From Annona cherimola (lineage: Eukaryota > Streptophyta > Magnoliopsida > Magnoliales > Annonaceae), in NCBI GenBank assembly GCA_030490835.1, contig CM059977.1, forward strand, positions 16,969,335 to 17,033,334: DNA of 64,000 nucleotides, in the 5' to 3' direction. Shown piece by piece: positions 13,601 to 26,410 of this stretch; within the stretch, counting starts at the first letter, position 1; the number at the start of each line of letters is the position of its first letter. Made by a program: the position numbers and the translations under genes. The notes beneath the pieces are model-generated. The model did not search any database. It was given only the letters and a program-made list of their open reading frames with translations, and had not been told where the DNA came from.

Positions 13601-16600
13601 ATTAAGTTTCAATTAAATCGAAAAGAAAATTTTATAAGACATCAATTAAACTAGCTATGCTCTATGGGGCAAAATGATGGGTGGTTAAAGAACAACATAT
13701 ATACATAGAATGAGTGTAGCAGAAATGAAAATGTTAAGATGGATGAGTGGTGAAACAAGAAAAGATAAAATCAGAAATGAAGTAATTTGAGATAATTTGA
13801 AGCTGAAGCCAATAGATACCAAAATAAAGGAAAATAGATTAAGGTGGTTTGGTCATGTTAAATAGCGGCTTGAAATGACACCAATTAGGAGTTTATTTAA
13901 ATTGAAGGTAGTAAGAAAATGGGAGGAAGACCCAAAAAAATGTGGGTAGAAGTAATTAAGCAATATGTAAAAATGTTAGAGGCTACTGAAAACGTAGTTC
14001 ATAGTCGTAAAGAATGGCGGAGGAAGATTCATGCGGTTGACCTTACATGGGTGGGAAATAGCTTATGATGATGATTTAAATGAGATTTTTTTTGGCTTCA
14101 ACTGAGTCAGTAACTTGGCAAGTGTGTGATGGATGAATGATTGCTGAAAAGGTGATTTTCAATGGTATGGATTCTCTGTAATTGTTCTGGACATGTCTGT
14201 CTCTATTACAGGGTCATGAAGACAAATACACAATTTATGTGCATGCATCCAGGGAGAAACCTCAACATACAAGTCATTTGTTCTTTGATCGGGAGATCCG
14301 CAGTGAGAAGGTACTCTGTTGCTTTTGGAGTTTTCAGTTTATTTTATGATCCAATGAATGGTATGGCTTCTTTAATCTTGGGAAAATCCTGAATAAAAAA
14401 TCTGAATATGCAGCATGTTGATGCAAAGATTAAAAGTCTCATTTAATTTTCAGTAAGAATAATTGTCCTGGACACACATTTTAATTTCACTTCATCTGTC
14501 TCACAAATTTTCAGCATCAAATGGTCCTGCATTTGAGTTTAATGTCTCTGTAATAGATTTTGCAAGGGGCATTTCTGAGTGGCCATTGTGTTATCTCTTG
14601 CTTGGTACAGAAATGATATTTTTTTATTTTTTTTAAAGACAAGTTGACAGTCATCCCAATTTGCAATGTGTAATTTGGTGTTCTCAAGCATGGGTTGTTG
14701 CATGTTACCATGTTTTTTCTTGACACCACTGTTCTAAGCTATCCTATCAAGTGCGAGATATTTCATATTAGAATTCATTTCTTTTAAGTTGGGTTTGTAA
14801 TCTCTTGAACTTCTCAAGGTTCTACCCCAACCTAATTACAGATTTGACATTTTGAGATGTGAATGCTGTGGTGTTCTAATCTCTTATAATGAGTATGAAA
14901 TTATGGATTCGAAATTGGTGGTTTTGGGTATATAATTCACTTCGTAGGTTTACGGTGCCTATCTTGTAACTATATTGGATTAGCATATTGATGCTGTTAC
15001 CGGGATACGTGCAGGTTGTATGGGGAAAAATTTCCATGGTTGATGCTGAGAAGAGGCTTCTAGCAAATGCACTTCAAGATGCTGATAACCAACACTTTGT
15101 TTTGCTTTCCGATAGGTGATTTACTAGCATAATTGCACCACTTTTATCTGATCTCGATTGTGGTTATATTGCTGCAATATGCACAATGCGAATATCACCC
15201 TCTCTGCTTCTGCTACAGTTGTGTGCCGCTACAGAATTTTGAGTATGTATATAGATATCTGCTGGAGACAAATATCAGCTTTGTTGACTGGTAAGCCTGC
15301 TGCATTTGGATTTTGTTTGTATTGTACAACTTTCCTTTTTTAATATGTATTCCTTTCTTTTTCCTTTTATGTAATACAGCTTTGAGGATCCTGGCCCCCA
15401 TGGAACAGGAAGATATTCTGAACATATGCTGCCTGAGGTTGAAAAGAAGGATTTTAGAAAGGGTGCACAGGTATACATAATCTTGCACATTTCAAGTGGT
15501 TGATGCTCGAATGTTGACTATGAAAAGTTGATATCTAAGATTTTGGAATCAAATTAATCAATGAACGTGATATATCAGTCAAGATGCCAAAATGCCTTAT
15601 ACCAAAAGTGGCCAAGATAATAAGTAAACTGTAACACTCAGACCCAGAAAAACTATCCTGGGCCTGTGGGTTATGGATCTAATAGTGTGTTATTGTCCGC
15701 TCTAGCCCGTCAGTTCAGTCGCACGGTTTTAAAACGTGTCACGCTATATTTAATCTGAGACTTGCTTATAAACCCTCAGGAACTCTTTCCCTTTTTCGAT
15801 ATGGGATTCAATTCTAAGTTATTATAGCCCCACCAGCTTCCGTCTGGTTTATCATCGAACTACTGCTCAAGTTGAAGCCTCTACCCACTCATTTATTAGA
15901 GGAGGACTGCTCTGATACCCTTTGTAACGTCTAGACCTAGAAAAACTATCTTAAGTTTGTGGTTTATAAGTCCAATAGTGTGATATTGTCTACTCTGGCT
16001 TGGCAGCTTGGCCTGCTCTGATACCCTTTGTAACGTCTAGACCTAGAAAAACTATCTTAAGTTTGTGGTTTATAAGTCCAATAGTGTGATATTGTCTACT
16101 CTGGCTTGGCAGCTTGGCCTAGAGTTGGCCAGGCCAAAGCGGACAATATCACACTATTGGACCTATAACCCACAAGTCTAGAATAGTTTTTCCGGGTCGG
16201 GGTGTTACACAAACTGTAGCCAAAAGCTGGCAGGATAAATATCAAGCGAACTATATCTCTAGTAAATTTGAACAATTTCAGCTTATGTCTAATCTAGTGG
16301 CCAGGTTATTACTCAATGTTGTTCTTTAGGAGAAAAGGTTGCATAATGCATAAACCAGAAACATTAATTAATGATGCTTGGGGCAGCCACCTATTTTCAA
16401 TCTAGGATTTGGGAGATATATATCAGGTAGTTAGTCATCGTTAATCTTTTTGGAGTGATCATGCTAAGCCAATGTTGACTCGGTCTTAATGAGCGAGTGA
16501 AATTTTGAAGAAAATACAGAACAAACATTATTGGAGTCAATTGTTGATCTGAATGACTGGCCAGTGGGAACCATTATTGATCTTTTGCTAAGCGATATGA

Positions 16601-19332
16601 CTGAAAATGATTGTGGTAGTGTTGGTGATGATGATGAGCAGCTTTTTGGTTTTTGTTTTTGGAGAGTAGAGTCTGAAATGATAAAGTGTCATGAAATCAT
16701 CATTCAGGGGAGGATGGGGTTCTAACTTGTTTCATGCTGCATATGCATGTATATTGGTTTCCTGTGATAACTTGTAATAGATGACATGAGTCCTTCCTGT
16801 CTTCAGACTGTTCATGAGAGTCTGATGTCCTTTCTTTAATGATGATGAAAGATATTTCCTGGAGCATTATGATAGGTCAATGTCTCACAAGATTTCGTCA
16901 TTTCAGTGAAGGAGATAATAAATCAGCTTGCTTGCCTACTTGGCACAGTATGTATGTTTTTGTGTGCACGTGCACATGAGCGCATGCATGTGTGAAGGAA
17001 AGAATGAATCAGCTAAACTAGCTAGCCTGCCAACTTGGCTCAGTATGTATGTGTGCATGTGTTATTTTTCCACATAACATTAATATCCTTTATATTTGTT
17101 ACTATATATTTTTTCCTTATGTTTTGTTTGGCATTTACTCTCTGTTCACAAGAGCACTGTGAGAGAAACATTCTATCTACATGTAAATTTATTCTCCCAC
17201 ACTATGCATAGATTTAACACCAGTGGCTATTTTGCAGTGGTTCACTTTGAAGCGTCAGCATGCTGTGCTGGTTATGGCTGATAGCCTCTATTACAACAAG
17301 TTCAAGCAGTACTGCAAGGTATAATTATGCCATAAAATGGACTCCTTTTCTGATATTGCTCAAGCATTACTGCAAGGTGTAATTACCGCACAGTATTCAA
17401 GTCTTGCTTTATGCATTATGAGAGAGTTTCTGTAGTCAATCAAATGCTGTTGTTATTTCTCCGGACCATCATTTGGTTTATTTGGCTCAAGCAAGTCATG
17501 TTGTGATTTTTATTAATTTTATCTGTGGAAATTTTTTGACTGCTGGGAATGTAGAGCAAACAAGCTCAAGTTTCTTGTACATCTGCACTGATGTTGCTGT
17601 GTGTTTGATTGTCACAGCCAGGTATGGAAGGCAGCCGCAATTGTTACGCTGATGAACATTATTTGCCAACCCTTTTCAATGTCAGCACATTAGACTCTTT
17701 ATCACACTAGTTATTTTTTCATTTCATGTGCCCTTATTTGTTATTTCTGATTGCAAGATTATTTTTCTCATACTTGGCAGATGGTTGATCCCAAAGGTGT
17801 TGCGAATTGGTCAGTGACTCATGTAGACTGGTCTGAAGGAAAATGGCATCCAAAAGCATACAGGGCTCAGGATGTTACATATGAACTTCTGAAGAACATC
17901 ACGGTACTATTTTGTCTTACATAATTTGAGATGTTTGTTCGCTGTGCCAAGTTTTGGCACAGGACCATTTCTCACTGCATGGAGATGGAAGGCAGCTAGA
18001 AACAGCATACCTTAAAAATGAAATTGGAAATTCTAGTGGATTCTGGGTTCTTATCAACTATCTTATGATTAGGGGGATTAATTTTTCTGCAATGTGCTGC
18101 AATCAGCTCCTGAAAGTTTTTCCCCACTCAACTGCTATAAATATCACTGATCTTAGTTTTCTGCTGTTACTTTTCACTCGCAGTCTATTGACGAGAGCTT
18201 TCATGTCACAAGTGATGAAAAGGTATTTGTCATGCCATATGTTCACATTTTAATTTCCTTCATCCAGTAATGATACTCTACCACAATGATCGTGCTTCCA
18301 TCCCTAATCAAGAAAGAAAAAAAATACTATGTATTATAATATATACATATTCGGATTTTTCAACACATGGATATTTTAATTATTTAATTCTTTAATGTGC
18401 AATTTCTACTAATGCAGAGTTTACTGAATATTTCAGATATATGCCTCTGTTGTAGAATTGAAATGGCCTCTTAAGTTTTTTCTCGTAGTTGTTAAAGGCT
18501 TGTGTCTAGGATGAAGGCTCATTTAGACACACATCTTGAGCCTTGAGGTGTGTCTGACTTGATTTGCTTGAAAATATAAAAACTGCTAAAATTCAAATTG
18601 ACTTCTTTAATTTCAACTTTCTTTTTCAATTAAATGTAAGATAAATGTCGAATAGAAAGAATGTAAGATAAATAAAACTTGAGGTTGTGTTTGTTCATAA
18701 TGGCTATAATTTGCTCCTAGCTTGACTCGGGCACATGCCTTGCTTGTGTGCCTAGGCCCCAAGAGTGGGGCCTTAGTGTGCCTTGCACCTTTAACAGCTA
18801 TGTTTTTTCTGTATTCGTTTTAAGCCTTTGTTGTTTTTGCAAGCATCTTTAAGCTAGTACTAGTTGTTTCAGCACACACTTAAGTACTTTTGTTCTCACT
18901 GCACAAAATTTGGAGGCTAAAATTCTGCTGCCCTGATATTAAACACACAGGCGCTAGTAGTAGGCCACCTGCTTTTGAATTTCTATATACCCCGCCTATC
19001 TATGCTTGCTGGCATCATTATGAACTCCAATTTAGAGTGCAATCCATGGACTGAATAGTATTCATTTGTTTAGACTGGTTTAGCATTAGATTGGATTTTT
19101 ATGACCTCTGTAGCATTGATCCTGCCTTGGTTAATTCTTTACTGCTGTTTAAATTATATAGAAGGGAAGGAAAAATAATATTTTTTGGGTGCAATTCCTG
19201 CAGAAACAAATTCAAAGGAAACCATGCTTGTGGAATGGATCGAAACGGCCATGCTATTTATTTGCCAGGAAGTTTTTCCCTGAGACGCTCGACAAGCTGA
19301 TGCACTACTTTGCAAACTACACATCTATTTGA
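10638..19332 (+). CDS. GT14 core-2/I-branching glycosyltransferase, BC10-like
   Basis: This is a predicted Golgi type II membrane glycosyltransferase of family GT14 (Pfam Branch domain, formerly DUF266), the plant family that includes rice BC10. Its acceptor is unknown, but relatives affect cell-wall and arabinogalactan glycosylation. The joined exons are 10638-11018, 14212-14310, 15015-15115, 15219-15290, 15380-15470, 17238-17318, 17618-17680, 17781-17903, 18184-18222 and 19204-19332. All have GT..AG borders and compatible phases, and together they give 392 aa, the usual family length. The protein has a short basic cytosolic tail (MKIPKAWRLGIGEMQ), one membrane anchor at about residues 30-48, and a lumenal domain from about residue 105. 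Conserved landmarks are KIAFMFLTPG, YVHAS, VVWGKISMVDAEKRLL, the SDSCVPL block split over exons 3-4, CFEDPGPHGTGRYS, KGAQWFTLKRQHA, ADEHYLPT (near 287) and WSVTHVDWSEGKWHP. The start matches the family N-terminus, and no frame break is present. Introns 1 and 5 carry mobile elements. Confidence 0.93.
12975..14080 (+). mobile_element. 5'-truncated, decayed RTE-clade LINE in intron 1
   Basis: Broken frames in this intron segment translate to pieces of the reverse transcriptase and C-terminal region of plant RTE LINEs. They include FIDVEKVYDRV near 13011, the RWMSGETRKDKIRNE block near 13740, and LRWFGHV near 13840. The end near 14040-14080 has the CTTACATGGGTGGG and TGATGATGAT tail characteristic of RTE 3' ends. 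Many stops and indels show it is dead. It lies in the sense orientation within the glycosyltransferase gene and lacks the endonuclease part. Confidence 0.75.
15630..16211 (-). mobile_element. TRIM-like short LTR element with a tandem internal duplication
   Basis: The left end (TGTAACACTCAGACCCAG) and the complement of the right end (TGTAACACCCCGACCCGG) begin copies of the same roughly 70-bp sequence. In plant genomes this sequence marks short non-autonomous LTR-like elements. On the minus strand the motif GGGTATCAGAGCAG follows a terminal copy. It resembles the TGGTATCAGAGC primer-binding site for initiator tRNA-Met, which supports a TRIM. Flanks TAAAC and CAAAC could be a 5-bp target duplication with one mismatch. 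A 106-bp unit is repeated in tandem at 15907-16012 and 16013-16118. It sits in intron 5 of the glycosyltransferase gene and has no coding capacity. Confidence 0.5.
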
Positions 19333-20450
19333 GCAAATCTCTCATGTGATTACCATTCTTTGGCCGTTCTTTCAGCTGTCGGCCCAGCCCTTGGTTCTTA
19401 TATGAATGTTGTAAAATGCAAAAACGTTTGTCAGTGGCTTAAGTGCCTGTCCATTCTGCATCAATGGGGCATTGTAGGTATAGCAGGCTTGGGATTTACC
19501 TATTGAGTCTCAAGCAGAGCCGAGGCAACAGCAGCCAATCTCTCTTTTCCTCTGTGCTTCTTGGAGGCAATTGTTTCTCTCTTTTTTTGCCCCCTTTCGT
19601 TCCTCGGTCTTTTTGTTTTTCCCTACGATGTGAATCTGCACTTGGGACTAATTTTTGGTAAATGATCTAACCTGTTATAAGGTTGATTTTTTTCTTCCAT
19701 TGTAAAAAAGGACAAATTATTAGTGGAGCTTATTTGGTTGGTCGCTCTTGGTACTGCTGCTTCCAGGGCCAAATCAATTAGAAATGCTCTCCAGCCAAGA
19801 ACTTATCTCAACTTAGTAGTAGTGTGAAAGCTTCTCTCATGTGTTTGTTGAAGGCATGTTGTTCGGATGGATCTCCCTTCCAATTCCCGTCCCTTCGAGG
19901 ATATGGCTCTGAATCTTTCTTCACTCTTGAACCGTGCCCAGAATTTTGTATTAACGCCAGCGGTTCTTGTTCAGGCCTCATCTACACTGATTCCGGCCTG
20001 GAGGTGGCCAGAGGCGTGTCCCCGCTTGATAGAGGCAGGCGGCTGGGGATCACCAATTACCAATCATTACTTTCTTCTGCACTGCAACTTGGTATTGATT
20101 GGGTTCGAACCTGCCTGAAACGGCTCAGTTTCAACTCGATCCAAGAAAATCCGAAATCAATATTAGATTTGCATTAGTCAAAAACGACTCGGTATCAACG
20201 TAGTAACCTCCATAATTTATTAAAATAATTATATTTGTTTATGTATTAAGCATTTTCAACTATAATTATGATAAAAGTTATTTCAAATATTCATAACCTA
20301 ATTAAACTGTGAAAAGTTTATTCTAAAATTTAAATGTTCAATACATTGTCTTTATAAGTTAAATATATTACATCTATATTAGTTAAATATATTACATCTA
20401 TATTAACTTTATTTGCAAATATTTTTAGATATACTCATTATCATTGTCAT
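19333..20450 (+). other. 3' UTR of the glycosyltransferase gene and intergenic DNA
   Basis: The first few hundred bases after the TGA are presumably 3' UTR, but the polyadenylation site cannot be fixed by eye. Overlapping frames at 19824-20177 have no recognisable motif and are probably chance ORFs. From about 20190 the sequence becomes A+T rich and leads into the tail of the downstream LINE. Confidence 0.4.
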
Positions 20451-23400
20451 CACAAGTCATTTCTGACCTAGGTGGGGTTGGCTGCATGGATTTTGTTGCA
20501 TCATTTTTGGCGATTTAAGATCAAAATTTTTATAATTTGTAAAATTTTTAAATCTTGTTTGATTATTTTCATCCATGTTTGTTTGGGTCTTTCTCTCATT
20601 CTCCTACCATCTTCTACTTGAATAGACTTTGTTCTCCTAACCAGTGCTACTTCAAGTTTCTTTTTAACAAGACTAAATCATCTTAATCTATTTTCTCTCA
20701 TTTTATTACAAATTGGTCTCACTTTTAAGTTTTCTCGAATTATTTCATTCATATTTCTTGTTTACCATTCATCCACCTTAACATTCTCATTTCTGCTACG
20801 CTCATTTTTTGTATATATTGTTCTTTAACTGTTCAACATTCTGCCCCGTAAAGCACAACAGGTCTAATCACATTCTTATGAATTTTTTTTAAAGTTTGAT
20901 TGGAACTCGACAGTCACATAAAATTCCTAACATACTTCACCATTTCTTTCATCTTGCTTGAATTCTATGTATTATATCTTTCTTTATTTTCCCGTTCTCT
21001 TGAACTATTGATCCTAGGTACCGGATGATTAGTTCTTGTTACTACTTGATTTAAAATTTTAATTGATTCCTCATCTGGGCTCTCACTATTATTAAAATTG
21101 AATTTCATATATTCAGTTTTTGTGCAACTAATTCTAAAATCATTAGATTCTAAAGCATCTACCCACCTATTTAATTTTAAATTTAGTCCTTCTTTAGTTT
21201 CATTTATTAGAACAATGTCATCTACAAATAACATACACCAAGGTACTTCTTCTTGGAGATGTCTAGTAATTTCATCTATTACTAAGGTAAAAAGATAAGG
21301 ACTCAAGGCTGAGCCTTAATGTAAACCTATTTTAACTGAAAAATATTAGTATCTCCACTAATAGTCCTCACATTTGTAACAGCTCCCTTGTACATATCTT
21401 TAATAATATCAATGTATATGTTATTAATTTCTTCTTTTTTATCACTTGCTATATCAACTTTCTTGGTACTCGATCATATATTTTTTCTAAATTAATAAAA
21501 ATCATGTATAAGTTCTTTTTCTTCTCCCTATATTTTCGAATAGTTATTTAAGTAAGAAAATAACTTCAATGGTTGATCTTCTTGGCATAAAATCAAATTG
21601 ATTTTCAGATACATTAGTTTTTCGTCTTAATTTTTGTTCAATTACTCTTTTCCATAAAATTTCATAGTATGACTCTTAGTTTTATTCCACGATACTTTGC
21701 ACAATTTTAAATATTTTTCTTATTTTTATGAATTAGAACTATAATATTTTTCTCCATTCACTTGACATTAACTTTCTTTTTATAATCTTATTAAAAAAAT
21801 TTGTTAACTATGTTGCACCTACATCTCCCATGCACTTCCATGCCTCAATTGATATATTATCTGGGGCTTTTCCTGTTTTTATTTTCCTTAGAGCTTTCTT
21901 TACTTTAGATATTCGAATTTTTGAGAAATAACTGATATTCTTATTTTCTTCTCTATTTAAACTAATGTCTAATGTTAAATGTTCATGTGAGATATCATTT
22001 AGTAAACTATAAAAATAAGTTTTCTATCTTTTTTAAATATAATTAATATCATCATCTTTGACTAGAACTCTTTGGTCCTCACTTTTAATACATTTAACAT
22101 GTGTTAAATCTTTGCCTTTATTTTCTTTTAATTTAGCCAACTTAAATATATCTTTTTCACCTTGTCTAGTTCCTAATCTGTCATATAAATTGTTAAAAGC
22201 TGTGTTTAGCATCGCTAATAATCTTTTTAGTAGATTTTTTTATAGTTTGTATTATTGTAAGTTTTTATTATTTTTATTTCTTTGTTATGTTGTAAACTTT
22301 TCTTGTTTAGCATTTATAGCTTTTTGAACATCCTCATCTTACCACCAAGTTTCTCTACCTCTATGATTTTTATATATATACATACAATACTTTGTCCTAC
22401 TTCTTTTATATTAGTTGTCATTTTATCCCACATTGATTCTACTACATCTTCTTGTGTGTCCTATTTTCCTTCTTCTATCATTCTTTTACTAAAAAGTTCT
22501 ATGTTGTTTCTCTTTAAATTCCACCATTTAATTTTCGAAATTATATTGCCTTTAGTTTTTGTTGACTTTTTTGTATATATATCCATCACTAATAATCTAT
22601 GCTGCATAGTTAAGCTCTCACCTGGGATAACCTTACAATTAATACAAAGAGATTTATCCAATTTTCATATAAGGAAGAAATCTATTTGGCTAGAATTGAC
22701 CCCACTCTTGAAAGTTATTAAGTGTTCATCTCGTTTTTGAAATAAGATATTTGCTGTAACCAAATCATATGCTATAGTAAAGTCCAAAATTCCATTTCAT
22801 TCTTTATTCCAAAGTCGAAACCTCTATGACTTCTCTCATATCCTACATTCTCCTTTTCTACATGTCCATTTGAATCTCCACCTATCACAACCTTTTTCTG
22901 GTTAGATATCACTTGCATTGCACTATCTAAGTCATCTCAAAATTGTTTCTTTATTCTATCATCTAATCCTACTTGTGATGTATAAGCACTAATCATGTTT
23001 ATGGCCTCTAGACCTAATACAAGTTTTATTTGAACAATTCTATCATTTACTCTATTGACATTATAACTTTATTTTTGAATTTGTTATCTACTATTATCCC
23101 TACACCATTTCTATTATCATCATTTCCGATATACCATGATTTGAATCCATTAATTTCTTTAGCTTTCTCTCCTTTCTACATAGTCTCTTAAAGGCATGCT
23201 ATATTAATTTTTCTCCTTCTCATAACATCTACTATTTCCTTACTTTTCCCTGAAAGAGTCCAAACATTCCATGAGGCAAAACGGACTTTGTGTTTTGGTA
23301 CTACTTTTTCCCTAAACCACGTCCATAAAGGCATGAGAACCTTTGTTGACTTCTCGCCACAACAGGACGTTGTTGTAATGTGTCGCTTCCAGGGAGACGC

Positions 23401-23640
23401 CATAGCAATCCTTGTTTATTTCTCATTATAGCCGGGCTCCGCTGCAGTGCGTCGCTTATAGGGGACGCCTTAACATTAACAATTTTTAATATATTTTCAG
23501 AATCCATAAGAGATGCAGCGGTGATTTTTAATAGCACCGACTGCCAGCCTGACATGTTAACCCTCGCTTTTTCCGGGCTTGGGACCGACAGTAAGATAGA
23601 AACTCTTACTGGCAAGGTTAAATAATTATAGATATACTAA
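20450..23640 (-). mobile_element. Near full-length, broken RTE-clade LINE
   Basis: Read on the minus strand this is one decayed RTE LINE. An AP-type endonuclease start (KVRFASWNVWTLSGKSKEIV near 23300) is followed by CINCKVIPGESLTMQHRLLV (about 22650-22590). Next comes a reverse transcriptase with MSPYLFTLVIDEITRHLQEE and the catalytic box F-V-D-D at about 21228-21217, in place of the usual F-A-D-D. The TKTEYMKF block lies near 21120, and a C-terminal region with frame breaks runs to about 20800. The 3' end at 20450-20520 has the GGGGTTGGCTGCATGG complement and a TGATGACAATGA-type tail. Several frameshifts and stops make it inactive. It encodes the same kind of protein as the fragment in intron 1 of the upstream gene. 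Confidence 0.8.
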
Positions 23641-24312
23641 CTCTTTAAAATTGTTTCATATATGTTAATTAACTACGAGATATATAAGTTTTATTTTTAT
23701 TAAACTTTAGATAGTGCTTTTATCTAATCTCATTTATTTTCTTATTTTGATTGTTATATGTAAATTCATTATATTCATCGTACTTAGAATTATCTTTTAA
23801 TTAAAAGACTAATTTTCATCAAAATCAAATGTATTATAGGTCATATGTATATACTCACATGTAAATTATTCATGTGCAAATGTAATAATGTTTAAAAAAT
23901 TCATTATTTCTATTGATAATTTCAACTTTTATTAGTTTGAGAGTAACAATTTCAACCTGAAACTAAAATTAAAACTAATGCCAATCGGGTTCGAATTCGA
24001 TTCAAACTCGAATTTTAATATTAGGGTTTGAAATTGGGTTCACTCTAACGAAATCTTGCACCCTTAGGTAGCAGGCGACATGGGCAGCAAGCGTAGCCAA
24101 GAGCGACAACAATTACAAGTTAGCAGGAGGACAAGAGCAAGAAGGAACTAGAGAGCCAACTAGGGGTACAACTTGGGCCGGGTTGAGCACAAACCCGATT
24201 TCTAACGGTGTTAGAACTCGCTTTTCTATCATCCGAGCCCGAATAACCCGAACCCGAGCTCGATTTTTATTTTATATTTATTATAAAATATATTTTATGG
24301 TTTAATTCATTG

Positions 24313-24726
24313 ACCCGAATAATGAATAAGAAAAAAGAAAGATATCTGTTCAATGCATTCAACCCTTTCCTAGAAAGAAATGAAAGAGGTAAAGGTTCAT
24401 GTTTGAACGAATCACACGTAGAGATATTGATAACACACATGGAGTTAACGGTATTTTATAATTGATGGATTGAGCGACGGCTCGTAGACCACCCAAAAAA
24501 GTATTTATTGTTCGATCCATATCCTGACATAAGAAGTTCAATAGGAGCAATACTGGACATAGCAATCCATAAGAAAACACCTATACTGAGGTCGGCTAGA
24601 ACAAAACGATAGCCAAAAGGAATTGCTGAATAACTTAGTAGAATGGATATGACTGCTACGAACAGTCCGATACTGAATAACCGATCATCTCCTCTAGATG
24701 ATAGAAGATCTTCTTTGAAAAGTAAA
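24313..24726 (-). pseudogene. ndhA: Nuclear insertion of plastid DNA: ndhA exon 1 and start of its intron
   Basis: The minus strand translates to a run typical of the NDH complex subunit Ndh[56 protein letters not shown], then after a one-base frame break [18 protein letters not shown]. It continues past the exon 1 end into the group II intron start (GTGCGATTCG-like, then the AAACATGAACCTTTACCTC region). Stops, substitutions and an indel show it is a decayed transfer to the nucleus, not a working gene. It lies within the 24152-25580 TIR element. Confidence 0.85.
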
Positions 24727-24917
24727 CAATATTTTTTTTAATATTTTTTATATTTTATGTTATTTATATTATATTTAAATACATGTTTGACATATTGTAA
24801 TTATATTACAAATAAAGTATATTATTTTTATTTATATTTATCTTTTATTTCTATAATCTTCTTCATTTATCTTGTTTTTTATGTTAAATTTTTTCTAAAG
24901 ATATTCTTCACAGATGA

Positions 24918-25303
24918 ATGATCCTATTAGCTCAGACTAAGCAAATGTCCCACTTCGCCCATATTAAAAAACTCATTTACAATAATTTTTTTTTTATTTT
25001 TTCTTCATACACTTGTTTATCTAAGTGTATTTAACATATAAATAAATTTTATAATTTTTGGATATGCATATATATTTTTTTAGGTTTTTAGAGATAAGAG
25101 TATTTTAAATACATATACGCAGATGTTTAAAATTTTCAAAAAAAATATAAACACATATCCAAGAATGGTAAAACTTGATTTATATATTAAATATATTTAG
25201 ATAAACAAGCGTATGAAGAGAAAAATAAAAAAAGTTGTTGTAAATGAGTTTTTTTTATGTAAGTTAAGCATGACATTTGCTTAGCCCGGGTTAATAGGAT
25301 CAC
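24918..25303. repeat. Foldback MITE, TIR TGATCCTATTA...CTAAGCAAATGTC
   Basis: The two halves are inverted copies. The left end ATGATCCTATTAGCTCAGAC and the word CTAAGCAAATGTC recur in complement at the right end (GACATTTGCTTAGCCCGGG, TTAATAGGATCACT). The interior arms carry TTATCTAAGTGTATTTAACATA and its complement around an A+T-rich centre. A second copy lies at about 27402-27780. No coding capacity. The interior words are shared with the foldbacks at 29964-30345, 33060-33375 and 38155-38564. Confidence 0.7.
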
Positions 25304-25580
25304 TCCTTTTCTTTATATCGTTATATTTTTTAAAAGTATGTGATTTGACCGTATATTATTATGTTTGCTTATATGATTTGTTATTATTCTACATTAATAT
25401 AAAATTTTAAACTTATCATTTTTAAATAAAATGTAAATTTATCAACCTAAATTCCAACTCGAAACCCAACCCGAACCCGATTTTCAAAAATAGGGTTAGA
25501 GTTAATATTTTATAAATAGAATTAAAGTTAGGATTGAGGGAAACACGAGCTTCACCCGAGTTACACACTTAGAGCCAACT

Positions 25581-26372
25581 GGTGACGACGGTGGGGTTGA
25601 GTGATGACTATTATTAGGATTGTTTTAGCGTCTCGAATCGGGGAGAGATTGTGGAAAGAATACAAAATCCTTTCTTCCCCCCAATTTTCATGGATTTCAC
25701 GTCGGTCGAATTGCGAAACATAAGGGGTCTGTATCTGTTAGTACCTTGACTTTAGACACGCCGAACTGGAAATTGTCAGTCCCATCTCGTTCCGGGTTGG
25801 ATTGCATTACAAATGCAGTTATTTTGGATAGCTATTGACTTTTGACGGGGATGCCACGGGATTTAAAAAGTCAAAGAGTTTGTAAAAGCGAAGTGCATCC
25901 AATCCGAAGGGCGTGCGCGCGGCGGTTGTTCGGACGCAGTGCGCCCGTGCTGTCATCGTTCCTCTCAAGGCTCCCTGCGGGAACGGTTTCTCTGTAGCCG
26001 GACATGCTTACATAATCTCTCTGTAAATGAGGGATGAACATGGACCATCTAATTTGCATTTAAATCCTACCTTCTAAAGTGCTTCGCATATAAAACACAC
26101 TGTTCATAATTGAAATTATCCAAATCAGGTTTAAGTAGAATATAATATAACTTAAACTACTGACTTGAAAGATACTTATTTAGCGGTCAAAAAACACCTT
26201 CCTTAGGATTTTTATTTATAACAGCTTACTGTGTAACTTGATTTTTATCTGATTTTCATTATGAATGGTTTATTTAATATTATATTTAAAATATTTTAGA
26301 CGGTAGAATTTATAAAATCGCCCACTTTCACGGTTTCACCTCAGGTTAGCCAGGAGTTACAAAGGTACAAAT

Positions 26373-26410
<38 letters not shown>

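Larger units (their letters stand above)
24152..25580. mobile_element. TIR element (possible Mutator-like) with 10-bp target duplication
   Basis: The 10-bp word AGAGCCAACT is repeated directly at 24152-24161 and 25571-25580. Just inside, the ends are imperfect inverted repeats: AGGGGTACAACTTGGG on the left and the complement of CCCGAGTTACACACTT on the right. This fits a 1409-bp DNA transposon (24162-25570). A target duplication of 9-11 bp points to the Mutator superfamily. No transposase is present. Inside are a plastid ndhA fragment and a separate foldback MITE, so the element is either a carrier of captured DNA or a landing site for nested insertions. Imperfect ends make this moderate confidence. 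Confidence 0.5.

Noticed and set aside
19824..20177. 117-aa frame just after the glycosyltransferase gene
   Set aside because: A second long frame overlaps it, it has no motif or splice signals, and it is probably 3' flank.
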